In this document: positions 7,622-15,806 of the stretch, one piece after another
Numbering within the stretch: the first letter of the stretch is position 1
Layout of the letters: every line of letters begins with the position of its first letter
Assembly (NCBI RefSeq): GCF_024362325.1
Contig: NZ_CP101497.1
Location: forward strand, 2,232,001 to 2,296,000
DNA from: Microcella humidisoli
Lineage (GTDB): Bacteria; Actinomycetota; Actinomycetes; Actinomycetales; Microbacteriaceae
Direction: 5' to 3'
Length of the DNA: 64,000 bases
Translations under genes and position numbers: made by a program
Notes under the pieces: generated by a model
What the model saw: only the letters and a program-made list of their open reading frames with translations
Told to the model about the DNA's origin: nothing
The model's database searches: none

Positions 7622-8992
7622 ATGAGCAAGTACGCAGTCATCAACCCGGCCACCGGCGAGATGCTCCGGTCGTACCCGACCGCGACCGATGCCGAGGTCG
7701 CGACCGCGATCGACGGTGCGTTCAACGCCTACCGCGGCTGGTCGCGCTCGACGACCGTCGAGGAGCGCGCCGCCCTCGTCGCGAAGGTCGCCGACCTGCA
7801 CCGCGAGCGCCGCCAGCACCTCGCCGAGATCATCGTGCGCGAGATGGGCAAGCCGATCGGCGACGCCCTCGGCGAGGTCGACTTCTCGGCCGACATCTAC
7901 CAGTACTACGCCGACAACGGCCCCGAGCTGCTGAAGGACGAGCCGATCACGCTCGCCGAGGGCAGCGAAGGCTCCGCCTTCATCCGCAAGAGCGCGATGG
8001 GCGTGCTGCTCGGCATCATGCCGTGGAACTTCCCGTACTACCAGGTGGCCCGCTTCGCCGGCCCCAACCTCATCCTCGGCAACACGATCCTGCTCAAGCA
8101 CGCCGCGCAGTGCCCCGAGTCGGCCGAGGCGATTCACCAGATCTTCGCCGACGCCGGGTTCCCCGTCGGGGCGTACACGAACCTCTACGCGACGACCGAT
8201 CAGGTCTCGACGATCATCGCCGACCCGCGCGTGCAGGGTGTCTCGCTCACGGGCTCGGAGCGCGCCGGCGCAGCGGTCGCCGAGCAGGCCGGGCGTCACC
8301 TCAAGAAGGTCGTGCTCGAGCTCGGCGGCAGCGACCCCTTCATCGTGCTGAGCACCGACGACCTCGATGCCACGGTCGAGATGGCGACCAACGCGCGACT
8401 CGACAACAGCGGGCAGTCGTGCAACGGCGCCAAGCGCTTCATCGTGGTCGAAGACCTGTATGACGCCTTCGTCGAGAAGTTCGTCGCGGCGATGTCGAGC
8501 ACGCAGGCGAGCGACCCCATGGTCGAGGGGGGCGCCTACGGGCCGCTCTCGTCGAGCACCGCGGCCGAAGGCCTGGAGGACCAGGTCACGCGCGCCGTGG
8601 CGGGCGGCGCGACGGTGCTCACGGGCGGAACGCGCGAGGGCAACTTCTTCACCTCGACCGTGCTCGCCGACGTCAAGCCCGGCAACGACGCGTACTACGA
8701 GGAGTTCTTCGGCCCCGTCGCGCAGGTCTTCAAGGTCGCGAACGAGGACGAGGCGGTGCAGCTCGCGAACGACACCCCGTTCGGACTCGGCTCGTACCTG
8801 TTCACGACCGACGAGGCGCAGGCGGCGCGCGTCGCCGACAAGATCGACGCGGGCATGGTCTACGTCAACTGCGTGCTCGCCGACAGCCCCGAGCTGCCCT
8901 TCGGCGGCATCAAGCGCTCCGGCTCGGGTCGTGAGCTCGGCACGCTCGGCATCGACGAGTTCGTCAACAAGAAGATGATCCGCATCGCCTGA
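7622..8992 (+). CDS. gabD: NAD(P)-dependent succinate-semialdehyde dehydrogenase family
   Basis: A 456-residue aldehyde dehydrogenase with the short GabD1-type layout. Motifs are MPWNFPYYQ (cofactor site), SLTGSERAG, the general base Glu233 in VLELGGSDP, the catalytic Cys267 in NSGQSCNGAK, EEFFGPVAQVF and PFGGIKRSGSGRELG near the C-terminus. It oxidises a short semialdehyde to the acid; succinate semialdehyde is the usual substrate, and glutarate semialdehyde is a realistic alternative given the gcdH and CoA-transferase genes 1-2 kb away. A good ribosome binding site (GAGGAG) precedes the ATG. The cupin gene follows after 4 bases, so the two are probably co-transcribed. Confidence 0.9.
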   Translation: MSKYAVINPATGEMLRSYPTATDAEVATAIDGAFNAYRGWSRSTTVEERAALVAKVADLHRERRQHLAEIIVREMGKPIGDALGEVDFSADIYQYYADNGPELLKDEPITLAEGSEGSAFIRKSAMGVLLGIMPWNFPYYQVARFAGPNLILGNTILLKHAAQCPESAEAIHQIFADAGFPVGAYTNLYATTDQVSTIIADPRVQGVSLTGSERAGAAVAEQAGRHLKKVVLELGGSDPFIVLSTDDLDATVEMATNARLDNSGQSCNGAKRFIVVEDLYDAFVEKFVAAMSSTQASDPMVEGGAYGPLSSSTAAEGLEDQVTRAVAGGATVLTGGTREGNFFTSTVLADVKPGNDAYYEEFFGPVAQVFKVANEDEAVQLANDTPFGLGSYLFTTDEAQAARVADKIDAGMVYVNCVLADSPELPFGGIKRSGSGRELGTLGIDEFVNKKMIRIA

Positions 8993-8996
8993 TCCG

Positions 8997-9377
8997 ATGC
9001 CCACCACGGTTCTGCTGCGCAACGCTCCCATCCACGCGATCGGTGCGTTCGCTCCGAAACCGACCTCGCTCACCCCCGGTCAGTCCGAAGGCGTCCTCGA
9101 CGTCTGGACTGCGCCGGGGGTGGCCGGGGGGCCGGTCGAGACTGGCATCTGGGAAGCCGATCCGGGCACGTTCACCGCCACGCGCGACGGCTACCACGAG
9201 ATCTGCTACCTGCTGAGCGGGCGCGTCACGCTCACGGAGGACGGCGAGCAGCCCCTCGAGCTGACCGCGGGCGATCTGTTCGTCACGCCCGCGGGCTGGA
9301 GCGGCACCTGGCACGTGCACGAGCGCGTGCGCAAGGTCTTCGTCGTCGTGCCGGTCGCGCCGCCCGTCGGCGCCTGA
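8997..9377 (+). CDS. Small cupin-domain protein
   Basis: A 126-residue single-domain beta-barrel protein of the DUF861-like cupin type. The core is GIWEADPGTFTATRDGYHEICYLLSGRVTL, then DGEQPLELTAGDLFVTPAGWSGTWHVHERVRKVFVVV. These are the two cupin motifs, although the first metal-binding set is reduced to one His and one Glu (YHEICY), so metal binding is uncertain. Related proteins often act as small isomerases, ureidoglycolate-type enzymes or ligand sensors; I cannot choose between these. It starts 4 bases after the dehydrogenase, and its stop overlaps the next start by one base (TGATG). Confidence 0.8.
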   Translation: MPTTVLLRNAPIHAIGAFAPKPTSLTPGQSEGVLDVWTAPGVAGGPVETGIWEADPGTFTATRDGYHEICYLLSGRVTLTEDGEQPLELTAGDLFVTPAGWSGTWHVHERVRKVFVVVPVAPPVGA

Positions 9378-10096
9378 TGCGGCGCTTCGAGGAGCTCGCG
9401 TTCGAGCAGACGCCGATGGGCGAGCTCACCCTGCGCCGCCGCTACGATTCCGCTGTCGACGCCGATGTCTTCGAGGTCAAGCTCGGCGACGAGTACCTCA
9501 TGTCGAGCCTGTTCACCGTGGCGGAGGAGGCGCTGAGCGACCTCGGGCTCGCCGCCGTCGCGGCCGACCGAGAGGGGCTCGATGTCGTGGTCGGTGGCCT
9601 GGGGCTCGGCTACACCGCGGTCGCGGCCCTGCGCGACGCGCGCGTCGCGACGATGACGGTCGTGGATGCCCTGCCCGCCGTGATCGCCTGGCATGAGCGG
9701 CGACTGCTGCCGGTCTCGTCGACCCTGGTGCAGGATGCCCGCACGCGGCTCGTGCACACCGACTTCTTCGCCCTCGTGCGCGGGGCTCCCGGCGCCGATG
9801 CGCGACTGCCGACCCCGCTCGACGCCATTCTGCTCGACGTCGACCACTCGCCGACGTTCACGCTCGATCCGTCTCACGCCGACCTCTACACGGTCGACGG
9901 GCTACGCCGCCTCGCGGCGCATCTGCGACCCGGCGGGGTCTTCGCCCTGTGGTCGGACGACCAGCCCGAGGAGTCCTTCCTCGCCACGCTGCGACAGGTC
10001 TTCACTCGCGTCGAGGGGCACACCGTCGCCTTCGACAACCCGATCACGGGCGGCACGTCGCGCAACGGCGTGTACGTCGCGGTACGAGCGGGCTAG
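9377..10096 (+). CDS. Spermidine synthase-like Rossmann methyltransferase-fold protein
   Basis: A 239-residue protein of the spermidine synthase superfamily. It has the nucleotide/aminopropyl-donor loop VVVGGLGLGYTAVAAL (about residues 56-71), an acidic strand end VVDALPAVIAWH, and AILLDVDHSPTFTL in place of the DxxDP motif used for catalysis in true spermidine synthases. The altered motif and the missing N-terminal tetramerisation strands argue against polyamine synthesis; a methyltransferase role is as likely. It is translationally coupled to the cupin gene (TGATG). Its TAG stop is shared with the convergent FAD oxidase gene through CTAG. Confidence 0.75.
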   Translation: MRRFEELAFEQTPMGELTLRRRYDSAVDADVFEVKLGDEYLMSSLFTVAEEALSDLGLAAVAADREGLDVVVGGLGLGYTAVAALRDARVATMTVVDALPAVIAWHERRLLPVSSTLVQDARTRLVHTDFFALVRGAPGADARLPTPLDAILLDVDHSPTFTLDPSHADLYTVDGLRRLAAHLRPGGVFALWSDDQPEESFLATLRQVFTRVEGHTVAFDNPITGGTSRNGVYVAVRAG

Positions 10097-11448
10097 AACA
10101 CCTTCTCGGGGTTGAGGATGCCGCGCGGGTCGAACGCCTGCTTGATGCGGCGCTGCAGGGCAAGCTGCTCGTCTCCGAGCTCGTCGACGAGCCAGCGCCG
10201 CTTGAGGGTTCCGATGCCGTGCTCGCCCGTGAGCGTGCCGCCGAGCGCGAGGGCCGCCTCGAAGAGCTCGCCTGCCGCCCTCCAGATCACGTCGGGCACC
10301 TCGTCGCCCTCGTAGACGAGGTTCGGGTGCAGGTTGCCGTCGCCCGCGTGCGCGACGGTGGGGATGAGGATGCCGTGCCGCTCCGCGATCGTCCGGATCG
10401 CGGCGAACATCGCGGGCAGCTGTGATCGCGGCACGGCGACATCCTCGATGAGCACCTGACCGAGGGATTCCATGGCGGGGTGCATCGCGCGGCGGACGGC
10501 GAGCATCCGTTCGCCCTCCTCCTGGTCGGTCGTCATGCGCGCCGTGCCGCCGAGCGCCGTGATGATCGCGAGGGCGGCCCGTGCCTCACTCTCGGCGGCC
10601 TCGCCGTCGGTCTGCACGAGCAGGTGCGCCGTGCCGGGCGCGCGGTCGGGCAGTCCGAGGTGCCGCAGGATGGCGGCGAGGGCCACGGGATCGATCAGCT
10701 CCATGGCGGCGGGGCGGATGCGCGCCGCGGTGATCGCCGCCGAGGCCGCTGCGGCATCCTCGATCGTCGGGAAGGTGGCGCCGATCGTGGCGACGGCGCC
10801 CGTCGGAATCGGGGTGAGCTTCAGGGTCGCCCCGACGATGATGCCGAGCGTGCCCTCCGAGCCGATGAGCAGCGCCGTGAGATCGAGACCCGTCACGCCC
10901 TTGACGGTGCGGTGCCCGAGGCGCATCAGCGTGCCGTCGGCGAGCACGACGTCGAGCCCGAGCACCGCCTCGCGCGTCACGCCGTACTTCGCGCACAGCA
11001 GCCCGCCGGCATTGGTCGCGATGTTGCCGCCGACGCTCGAGATCTCGCGGCTCGCCGGGTCGGGCGCCCAGCGCAGTCCGTGCGGTTCGAGGGCGCGGTT
11101 GAGGTCGGCGTTGCGGATGCCCGGCTCGACCACCGCCACCTGATCGGCCTCGTCGATCTCGAGGATTCGGGTCATCGCCGCCGTCGAGAGCACGAGCTCG
11201 CCCGGGCCGGCCATGGCTGCGCCCGTGAGCCCCGTGCCCGCGCCTCGGGGCACGACGGCGATGCCGTGCTCGTGCGCACTGCGCAGCACGGCCTGCACGT
11301 GCTCGACCGTGCGGGCCGTGATCACGGCGAGCGGGGCCCCGGCGCTGCGCTGGCCCGACTTGTCGGCGCGCGCGGCCTCGAGGGCGTCGGCCTCGGTTGA
11401 CACCGCATCGCCGAGGGCTGCGCGCAGCAGGTCGACGACGTCGGTCAC
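10093..11448 (-). CDS. FAD-binding oxidoreductase, GlcD/D-2-hydroxyacid dehydrogenase family
   Basis: A 451-residue flavoprotein of the VAO/GlcD family that oxidises a 2-hydroxy acid (glycolate, D-lactate or D-2-hydroxyglutarate). The FAD-binding half has PRGAGTGLTGAAMAGPGELV, SVGGNIATNAGGL and GSEGTLGIIVGATLKL. The C-terminal half has the active-site and metal-binding HAGDGNLHPN and GEHGIGTLKR. The start is GTG, placed directly before the VDLLRAALGD sequence that begins the family domain. Seven bases separate it from the upstream nucleoside hydrolase gene, so it is the last gene of a three-gene minus-strand operon. The exact hydroxy acid cannot be told from sequence alone. Confidence 0.88.
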   Translation of the reverse strand: MTDVVDLLRAALGDAVSTEADALEAARADKSGQRSAGAPLAVITARTVEHVQAVLRSAHEHGIAVVPRGAGTGLTGAAMAGPGELVLSTAAMTRILEIDEADQVAVVEPGIRNADLNRALEPHGLRWAPDPASREISSVGGNIATNAGGLLCAKYGVTREAVLGLDVVLADGTLMRLGHRTVKGVTGLDLTALLIGSEGTLGIIVGATLKLTPIPTGAVATIGATFPTIEDAAAASAAITAARIRPAAMELIDPVALAAILRHLGLPDRAPGTAHLLVQTDGEAAESEARAALAIITALGGTARMTTDQEEGERMLAVRRAMHPAMESLGQVLIEDVAVPRSQLPAMFAAIRTIAERHGILIPTVAHAGDGNLHPNLVYEGDEVPDVIWRAAGELFEAALALGGTLTGEHGIGTLKRRWLVDELGDEQLALQRRIKQAFDPRGILNPEKVF

Positions 11449-11455
11449 GGGCCGC

Positions 11456-12430
11456 TCACGACGCGGGTTCCGCGCCGAGCAGGGCGTCGAGGAAGAGCGC
11501 TCGGTACGGCGCCGGGTCGACGTCGGTCACGACGGTCGCGAGCGGCACGTCGCGCGTCGGCGAGATGTCGGCGCCGACCATCGTGCGCAGGTCGACGACC
11601 GTCTGCCCTCGCGTCGCCCCCGGGGCGAGGGCGACCTCGACCGGGGCACGACGCGTCACGAGCGGGCTCGGGTCGATCGCGGCGCACACCGCGCCCGCGT
11701 CGCCGATCGCCACGCGGTCGTCGGCGACGCGCTCCTCGGTCGCATCGATGCCGATGAGGTGCGTCAGCAGCGCTCCGGCCAAGCGCGCCCCCGCGTCGGT
11801 GGAGGCGGCGAGCACAGCGGCATCGTCGTGCGAGACGGCCACCCGGTAGAAGGGCTCGAGCCCGTACATGAGCACCTCGAGGCCCGACCCGAGCACGATC
11901 GCGGCGGCTTCGGGGTCGTGCCACACGTTGAACTCGGCGGCGGCCGTGGCATTGCCCGTGCCGACGGCGCCTCCCATCATGACGACGCGCTCGATGCGCG
12001 GCAGCACCTCGGGGTGCATGCGCACCAGCAGCGCGATGTTCGTCAGGGGCGCGAGGCTGATGATCGTGAGGGGCGTCTCCGACTCCGCCAGGCTGCGGCG
12101 CAGCAGTTCGACCGCGTGCACCGGCTCGGGGGCACGGGCCGAGTCGGGCAGCCCGAGGTCGGCCAGGCCGTCGGCGCCGTGGATGGCGGCCGCATGCTGC
12201 GGCGCTTCGAGCAGAGGACGGTGCGCTCCGGCGGCAACCGGGATGCTGCCGGCACCGGCCGCATCCAGCACCCGGAGCGTGTTCGTCACCACCTGGGCGA
12301 GGGGGGCGTTGCCGCCCGTGCAGGTGATCGCCCGAACGTCGAGGGCCGGATGCCGCACGGCGAGCAGGATCGCCAGGGCATCGTCGACCCCGGTGTCGAC
12401 GTCGAGGATGACGGGGCGCACCGCGGTCAT
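11456..12430 (-). CDS. Nucleoside hydrolase (inosine-uridine preferring family)
   Basis: A 324-residue N-ribosyl hydrolase that splits nucleosides into base and ribose for salvage. The N-terminus carries the hallmark calcium-binding motif DVDTGVDDALAI (about residues 10-21). Further family features are AITCTGGNAPL, IISLAPLTNIALLV, VVMMGGAVGTGNATAAAEFNVWHDPEAA and a C-terminal metal Asp region. Its ATG overlaps the stop of the upstream membrane protein gene as ATGA, so translation is coupled. Base specificity is not predictable here. The partner FAD oxidase and membrane protein give no clear shared pathway. Confidence 0.92.
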   Translation of the reverse strand: MTAVRPVILDVDTGVDDALAILLAVRHPALDVRAITCTGGNAPLAQVVTNTLRVLDAAGAGSIPVAAGAHRPLLEAPQHAAAIHGADGLADLGLPDSARAPEPVHAVELLRRSLAESETPLTIISLAPLTNIALLVRMHPEVLPRIERVVMMGGAVGTGNATAAAEFNVWHDPEAAAIVLGSGLEVLMYGLEPFYRVAVSHDDAAVLAASTDAGARLAGALLTHLIGIDATEERVADDRVAIGDAGAVCAAIDPSPLVTRRAPVEVALAPGATRGQTVVDLRTMVGADISPTRDVPLATVVTDVDPAPYRALFLDALLGAEPAS

Positions 12431-13092
12431 TGGTTGCGGGTGCGGTCGGTGAGCCAGAACAGCCCGGCGATCATGAGCATGGTCGCGGCGACGAGGAGCC
12501 CTGTCGTCGGCGAGGTCTCGATGTAGCGCGACACCGCGCCGGGCGGTACGGGGGGCCCGGTGAGGGCGACACGCAGGGCGCCGATGGCGAGGCCCACGCC
12601 GACGAGTGCGAAGCCGAGCCCGATGCCGGTGAGCGTGATGCCCGCGTCGGTGCCCCGCGCGAGGCGCCGCACACGGGTGCGGGTGAAGGCGATCGCGGCG
12701 CCGACGACGGCGAGGAACCCGAGCGTGAAGGGCTCGAGCAGTGCCACGAGCAGCGACTGCTGCAGCAAGGTCAGTCGAACGATGATCGACACGACGACGG
12801 CCACGACGGCCGCGAGCGCCGCCCAGCGGAACCGTTGATCGATCGACTGCCAGCGCAGGGCCGACAGCAGCACAGCGGCCCCGGCGAACCACAGCACGGG
12901 AGCGACGTCGATGTACAGCAGCAGCAGCTCGCCAGGTCGGGCGAAAACCGCGTCGCCGATGCCGAGCTGGAAGGCGAGGCCGACGATCGCCAGGCCGACG
13001 AGGGCGCTCAGCAGCAGCACGCGGGCGACCGAGCCCGAGCGGGTCGGCATGCCGCCGACGGGGATGACGGGGGGCAGGGCGTCGTCGCTCAT
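12427..13092 (-). CDS. Multi-pass membrane protein, function unknown
   Basis: A 221-residue protein with about six hydrophobic helices, spaced by short basic loops such as RTRVRRLARG. A Pro-rich loop (TGPPVPPGAVSRYIE) precedes the last helix and the tail is TDRTRNQ. I recognise no family motif. It is the first gene of an operon with the nucleoside hydrolase (ATGA overlap) and the FAD oxidase. A TAGCAT box 6 nt upstream of the ATG makes a leaderless start likely. Confidence 0.75.
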   Translation of the reverse strand: MSDDALPPVIPVGGMPTRSGSVARVLLLSALVGLAIVGLAFQLGIGDAVFARPGELLLLYIDVAPVLWFAGAAVLLSALRWQSIDQRFRWAALAAVVAVVVSIIVRLTLLQQSLLVALLEPFTLGFLAVVGAAIAFTRTRVRRLARGTDAGITLTGIGLGFALVGVGLAIGALRVALTGPPVPPGAVSRYIETSPTTGLLVAATMLMIAGLFWLTDRTRNQ

Positions 13093-13098
13093 GACCCG

Positions 13099-13104
13099 AT
13101 GCTA
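13099..13104 (-). promoter_or_regulatory. -10 box of the membrane protein/nucleoside hydrolase operon (leaderless)
   Basis: TAGCAT on the minus strand ends 6 nt before the ATG at 13092. Confidence 0.5.
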
Positions 13105-13141
13105 GGTCACGACGCGCGACGAGCGCCCCGCGCGCGCCCGC

Positions 13142-15646
13142 TCAGATGAACAGCGTCGTGGTCGACTCGGAGGCTTCGCCGAGGAACGTCGCGACGCCAC
13201 CCAGCTCGACCCCGTCGAGCAGGTCGCTCGGGGCGATTCCCAGCAGGTCCATCGTCATCGTGCAGCCGATGAGTCGAGCGCCGCCGGCCTGCGCCGAGGC
13301 GATGAGCTCGGGCAGCGATGGCACGTTGTGCTGCGTCATGACGTTCTTGATCATGAGCGGGCCCATGCCCGCCATGTTCATGGTCGAGAGCGGCAGGTCG
13401 TTCGCGCCGGAGGGCATCATCATGCCGAACATGCGGTCCATCAGCTTCTTCTGGCGCTTCGGCGGCTGCTCGCGCCGCAGCGCGTTGAGCCCCCAGAAGG
13501 TGAAGAACATCGACACCTCCTCGCCCATCGCGAGCGCGCCGTTGGCGATGATGAACGAGGCGAGCACCTTGTCCATGTCGCCCGAGAAGACGACGAACGA
13601 GGTCTTGCCCGGTCCGCTGACCGTCGCGCCGCCCGTGGGACGCGCCGAGGCCATCGCCCCCGCGCCGCCCTTGCGGATGACGGCGACGTAGCCGGGGCCC
13701 TCCGGCTCGATCGAGACGAGCTCGTGGCCGTTGCGCTTCACCCAGGCGGGAGCATCCGCCGCGAAGCCGGGGTCGCTCACGTGCACCGTGATCTCATCGC
13801 CGGCATCCGCGGCATTCGCAGCCTCCGCGAGCTTCATGATCGGGCCGGGGCAGGCGAGCCCCGTGCAGTCGAGGTCGATGGATGCACCGATTCCGGTGGG
13901 GGCGAGCGCGAACAGCGAGTGCGCCTCGGCGTAGTTCTCCATCGGTTCGCGCCGCACCGGGGCATCGGCCTCGTCGAGCTCGTGCCACGAGCGGAACGTG
14001 GTCGAGCCGCCTGAGAGGGTCTTCAGGTCGGTGAAGCCGCGCTGCCGGAGCGCACGGTAGGCCAGGTAGGAGCGGAAGCCGACCGCGCAGTAGAGCCGGA
14101 TCGGGGTGCTCGTATCCCAGTCGCCGCAGACCGCGCGCAGCGTGTCGAGCGGCACGTTCTCGGCGCCGGGCAGGTGCCAGATGCTGAACTCCTCGGGGGT
14201 GCGCACATCGATCACGCGTGCGCCCTCGACGGCGGCGGGGTAGTCCTCGGCGTACCAGAGGTCGAGATCACCCCGCACGACGTTGCTCGCCACGAACCCC
14301 GCCATGTTGATCGGGTCCTTCGCCGAACCGAACGGGGGAGCGTAGGCGAGCTCCAGCTCTTCGAGGTCGAACACGGTCATGCCCATGCGCACGGCGGTGG
14401 CGAGCACATCGAGGCGCTTGTCGACGCCGTCGAAGCCCGCGACCTGGCTGCCGAGCAGGCGCCCGGTCTCGGGGTCGAACACGACCTTGAGGTGCATCAT
14501 CGCCGTGCCGGGGTAGTAGCCGGCATGCCCGGACGGGTGCACGTGCACGGCGCGGTGCGCGATGCCGGCGGTGCGCAGCTGGCGCTGGGTCGCTCCCGTT
14601 CCGCCCGCAACCATGTCGAAGACCTTCACGATCGACGTGCCCTGGGTCGAGCGGTACTCGGTGTCGCGCCCGCAGATGTTCTCCGCCGCGACGCGCGCCT
14701 GGCGGTTGGCCGGGCCCGCGAGCGGGGCGAGCGCCGTGCCGGGCAGCACGGTGCCGGGCGTCTCGACCGAATCGCCAGCGGCCCAGATGTGGGGGTCGGA
14801 GGTGCGCATGTGCGTGTCGACGGCGATGCCGCCGTGCGGGCCGAGCTCGAGCCCCGCGGCACGGGCCAGGTCGGTATTCGGGCGCACGCCCGCCGAGAGG
14901 ATCACGAGGTCGGCGTGCAGCACGGTGTGGTTCGTGAGTTCGACGTCGAGACCGCTCGCCGCCTCGCGCAGCGCGGCTGCGCCGGTCTCGAGGTGCACGG
15001 CGACGCCGCGGCTGCGCAGGTGCGCCTCGACGGGCACCGAGAGCTCGTGATCGAGCGGGGGGAGGATCTGGTCGGCGAGCTCCACGACATCGACCTCGGC
15101 CCCGCGATGCCGCAGGTTCTCGGCCATCTCGAGGCCGATGTAGCCCGCGCCGATCACGACGGCGCGCACGGGGCCGCGGCGGCCGGCGGCCGCCTCGGTG
15201 AGCAGAGCATCCAGTCGTGCCTTGATCTGGTCCATGTCGCCCATGCGGCGCAGCACGTGCACGCCCGGCAGCTCGATGCCCGGGATCGGCGGGCGGATCG
15301 CCTCGGCGCCGGGTGTGAGGGCGAGCGCGTCGTACGACTCGGTGTACTCGGTGCCGTCGTCGACCCGCCGCACCGTCACGGTCTTCGCCGCGCGATCGAT
15401 CGAGACCACTTCCTGCCCGATGCGCACGTCGAGATCGAGCGCGTCGCGCAGGCTCTCGGGGGTTTGCACGAGCAGTCGGCTGCGATCGGTGATGACCCCG
15501 CCGATGTGGTACGGCAGGCCGCAGTTGGCGAACGAGACGTGGTGGCCGCGCTCGAGCACGATGATCTCGGCGAACTCGTCGAGACGACGGGCGCGGGCGG
15601 CGATGGATGCTCCGGCGGCGACTCCGCCGATGATGACGAGCTTCAC
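13142..15646 (-). CDS. CoA-disulfide reductase-like fusion: pyridine nucleotide oxidoreductase + rhodanese + TusA + DsrE
   Basis: An 834-residue four-part protein for sulfur or persulfide chemistry. Residues 1-450 are a CoA-disulfide reductase/NADH oxidase-type flavoprotein: IIGGVAAGAS FAD loop, redox-active Cys42 in SFANCGLPY, second nucleotide loop VVIGAGYIGLEMAE, and FAD site IWAAGDSVE. Residues about 465-555 are a rhodanese domain with active-site loop YCAVGFRS. Residues about 588-655 are a TusA-like domain with the sulfur-carrier motif LACPGPIM. The C-terminal 150 residues are DsrE/DsrF-like (VFSGDMDKVLASFIIANGALAMG, then IGCTMTMDLLGI with a cysteine). Together they could reduce a disulfide or polysulfide and pass sulfane sulfur between domains. 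GAGGAGAATC precedes the ATG. Domain calls are firm; the substrate is inferred. Confidence 0.88.
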   Translation of the reverse strand: MKLVIIGGVAAGASIAARARRLDEFAEIIVLERGHHVSFANCGLPYHIGGVITDRSRLLVQTPESLRDALDLDVRIGQEVVSIDRAAKTVTVRRVDDGTEYTESYDALALTPGAEAIRPPIPGIELPGVHVLRRMGDMDQIKARLDALLTEAAAGRRGPVRAVVIGAGYIGLEMAENLRHRGAEVDVVELADQILPPLDHELSVPVEAHLRSRGVAVHLETGAAALREAASGLDVELTNHTVLHADLVILSAGVRPNTDLARAAGLELGPHGGIAVDTHMRTSDPHIWAAGDSVETPGTVLPGTALAPLAGPANRQARVAAENICGRDTEYRSTQGTSIVKVFDMVAGGTGATQRQLRTAGIAHRAVHVHPSGHAGYYPGTAMMHLKVVFDPETGRLLGSQVAGFDGVDKRLDVLATAVRMGMTVFDLEELELAYAPPFGSAKDPINMAGFVASNVVRGDLDLWYAEDYPAAVEGARVIDVRTPEEFSIWHLPGAENVPLDTLRAVCGDWDTSTPIRLYCAVGFRSYLAYRALRQRGFTDLKTLSGGSTTFRSWHELDEADAPVRREPMENYAEAHSLFALAPTGIGASIDLDCTGLACPGPIMKLAEAANAADAGDEITVHVSDPGFAADAPAWVKRNGHELVSIEPEGPGYVAVIRKGGAGAMASARPTGGATVSGPGKTSFVVFSGDMDKVLASFIIANGALAMGEEVSMFFTFWGLNALRREQPPKRQKKLMDRMFGMMMPSGANDLPLSTMNMAGMGPLMIKNVMTQHNVPSLPELIASAQAGGARLIGCTMTMDLLGIAPSDLLDGVELGGVATFLGEASESTTTLFI

Positions 15647-15676
15647 GATTCTCCTCTGACGAGCGCTGGTGGCCTC

Positions 15677-15682
15677 AGGCTA
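15677..15682 (-). promoter_or_regulatory. -10 box of the CoA-disulfide reductase fusion gene
   Basis: TAGCCT on the minus strand lies 30 nt before the ATG at 15646, leaving room for the GAGGAG ribosome binding site. Confidence 0.4.
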
Positions 15683-15725
15683 GAGAGCGGCACGGATCGT
15701 CGAACAGTGCCGTTGGACCCGGATT

Positions 15726-15747
15726 CGATCGGCCAATGGCCCGATCG
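15726..15747. promoter_or_regulatory. Near-perfect palindrome in the divergent gap before ldh
   Basis: CGATCGGCCAATGGCCCGATCG is a 22-base inverted repeat that is perfect except for one extra C in the right arm. It lies in the 160-base gap between the divergent redox fusion gene and ldh, about 60 bases before the ldh start, and is a candidate operator for either gene. Confidence 0.4.
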
Positions 15748-15806
15748 AGGAGCGCGGGGGTCGAACGGCCCTGGCGCGATGAGGATGACTCCGACAGGCT
15801 GGGCCC

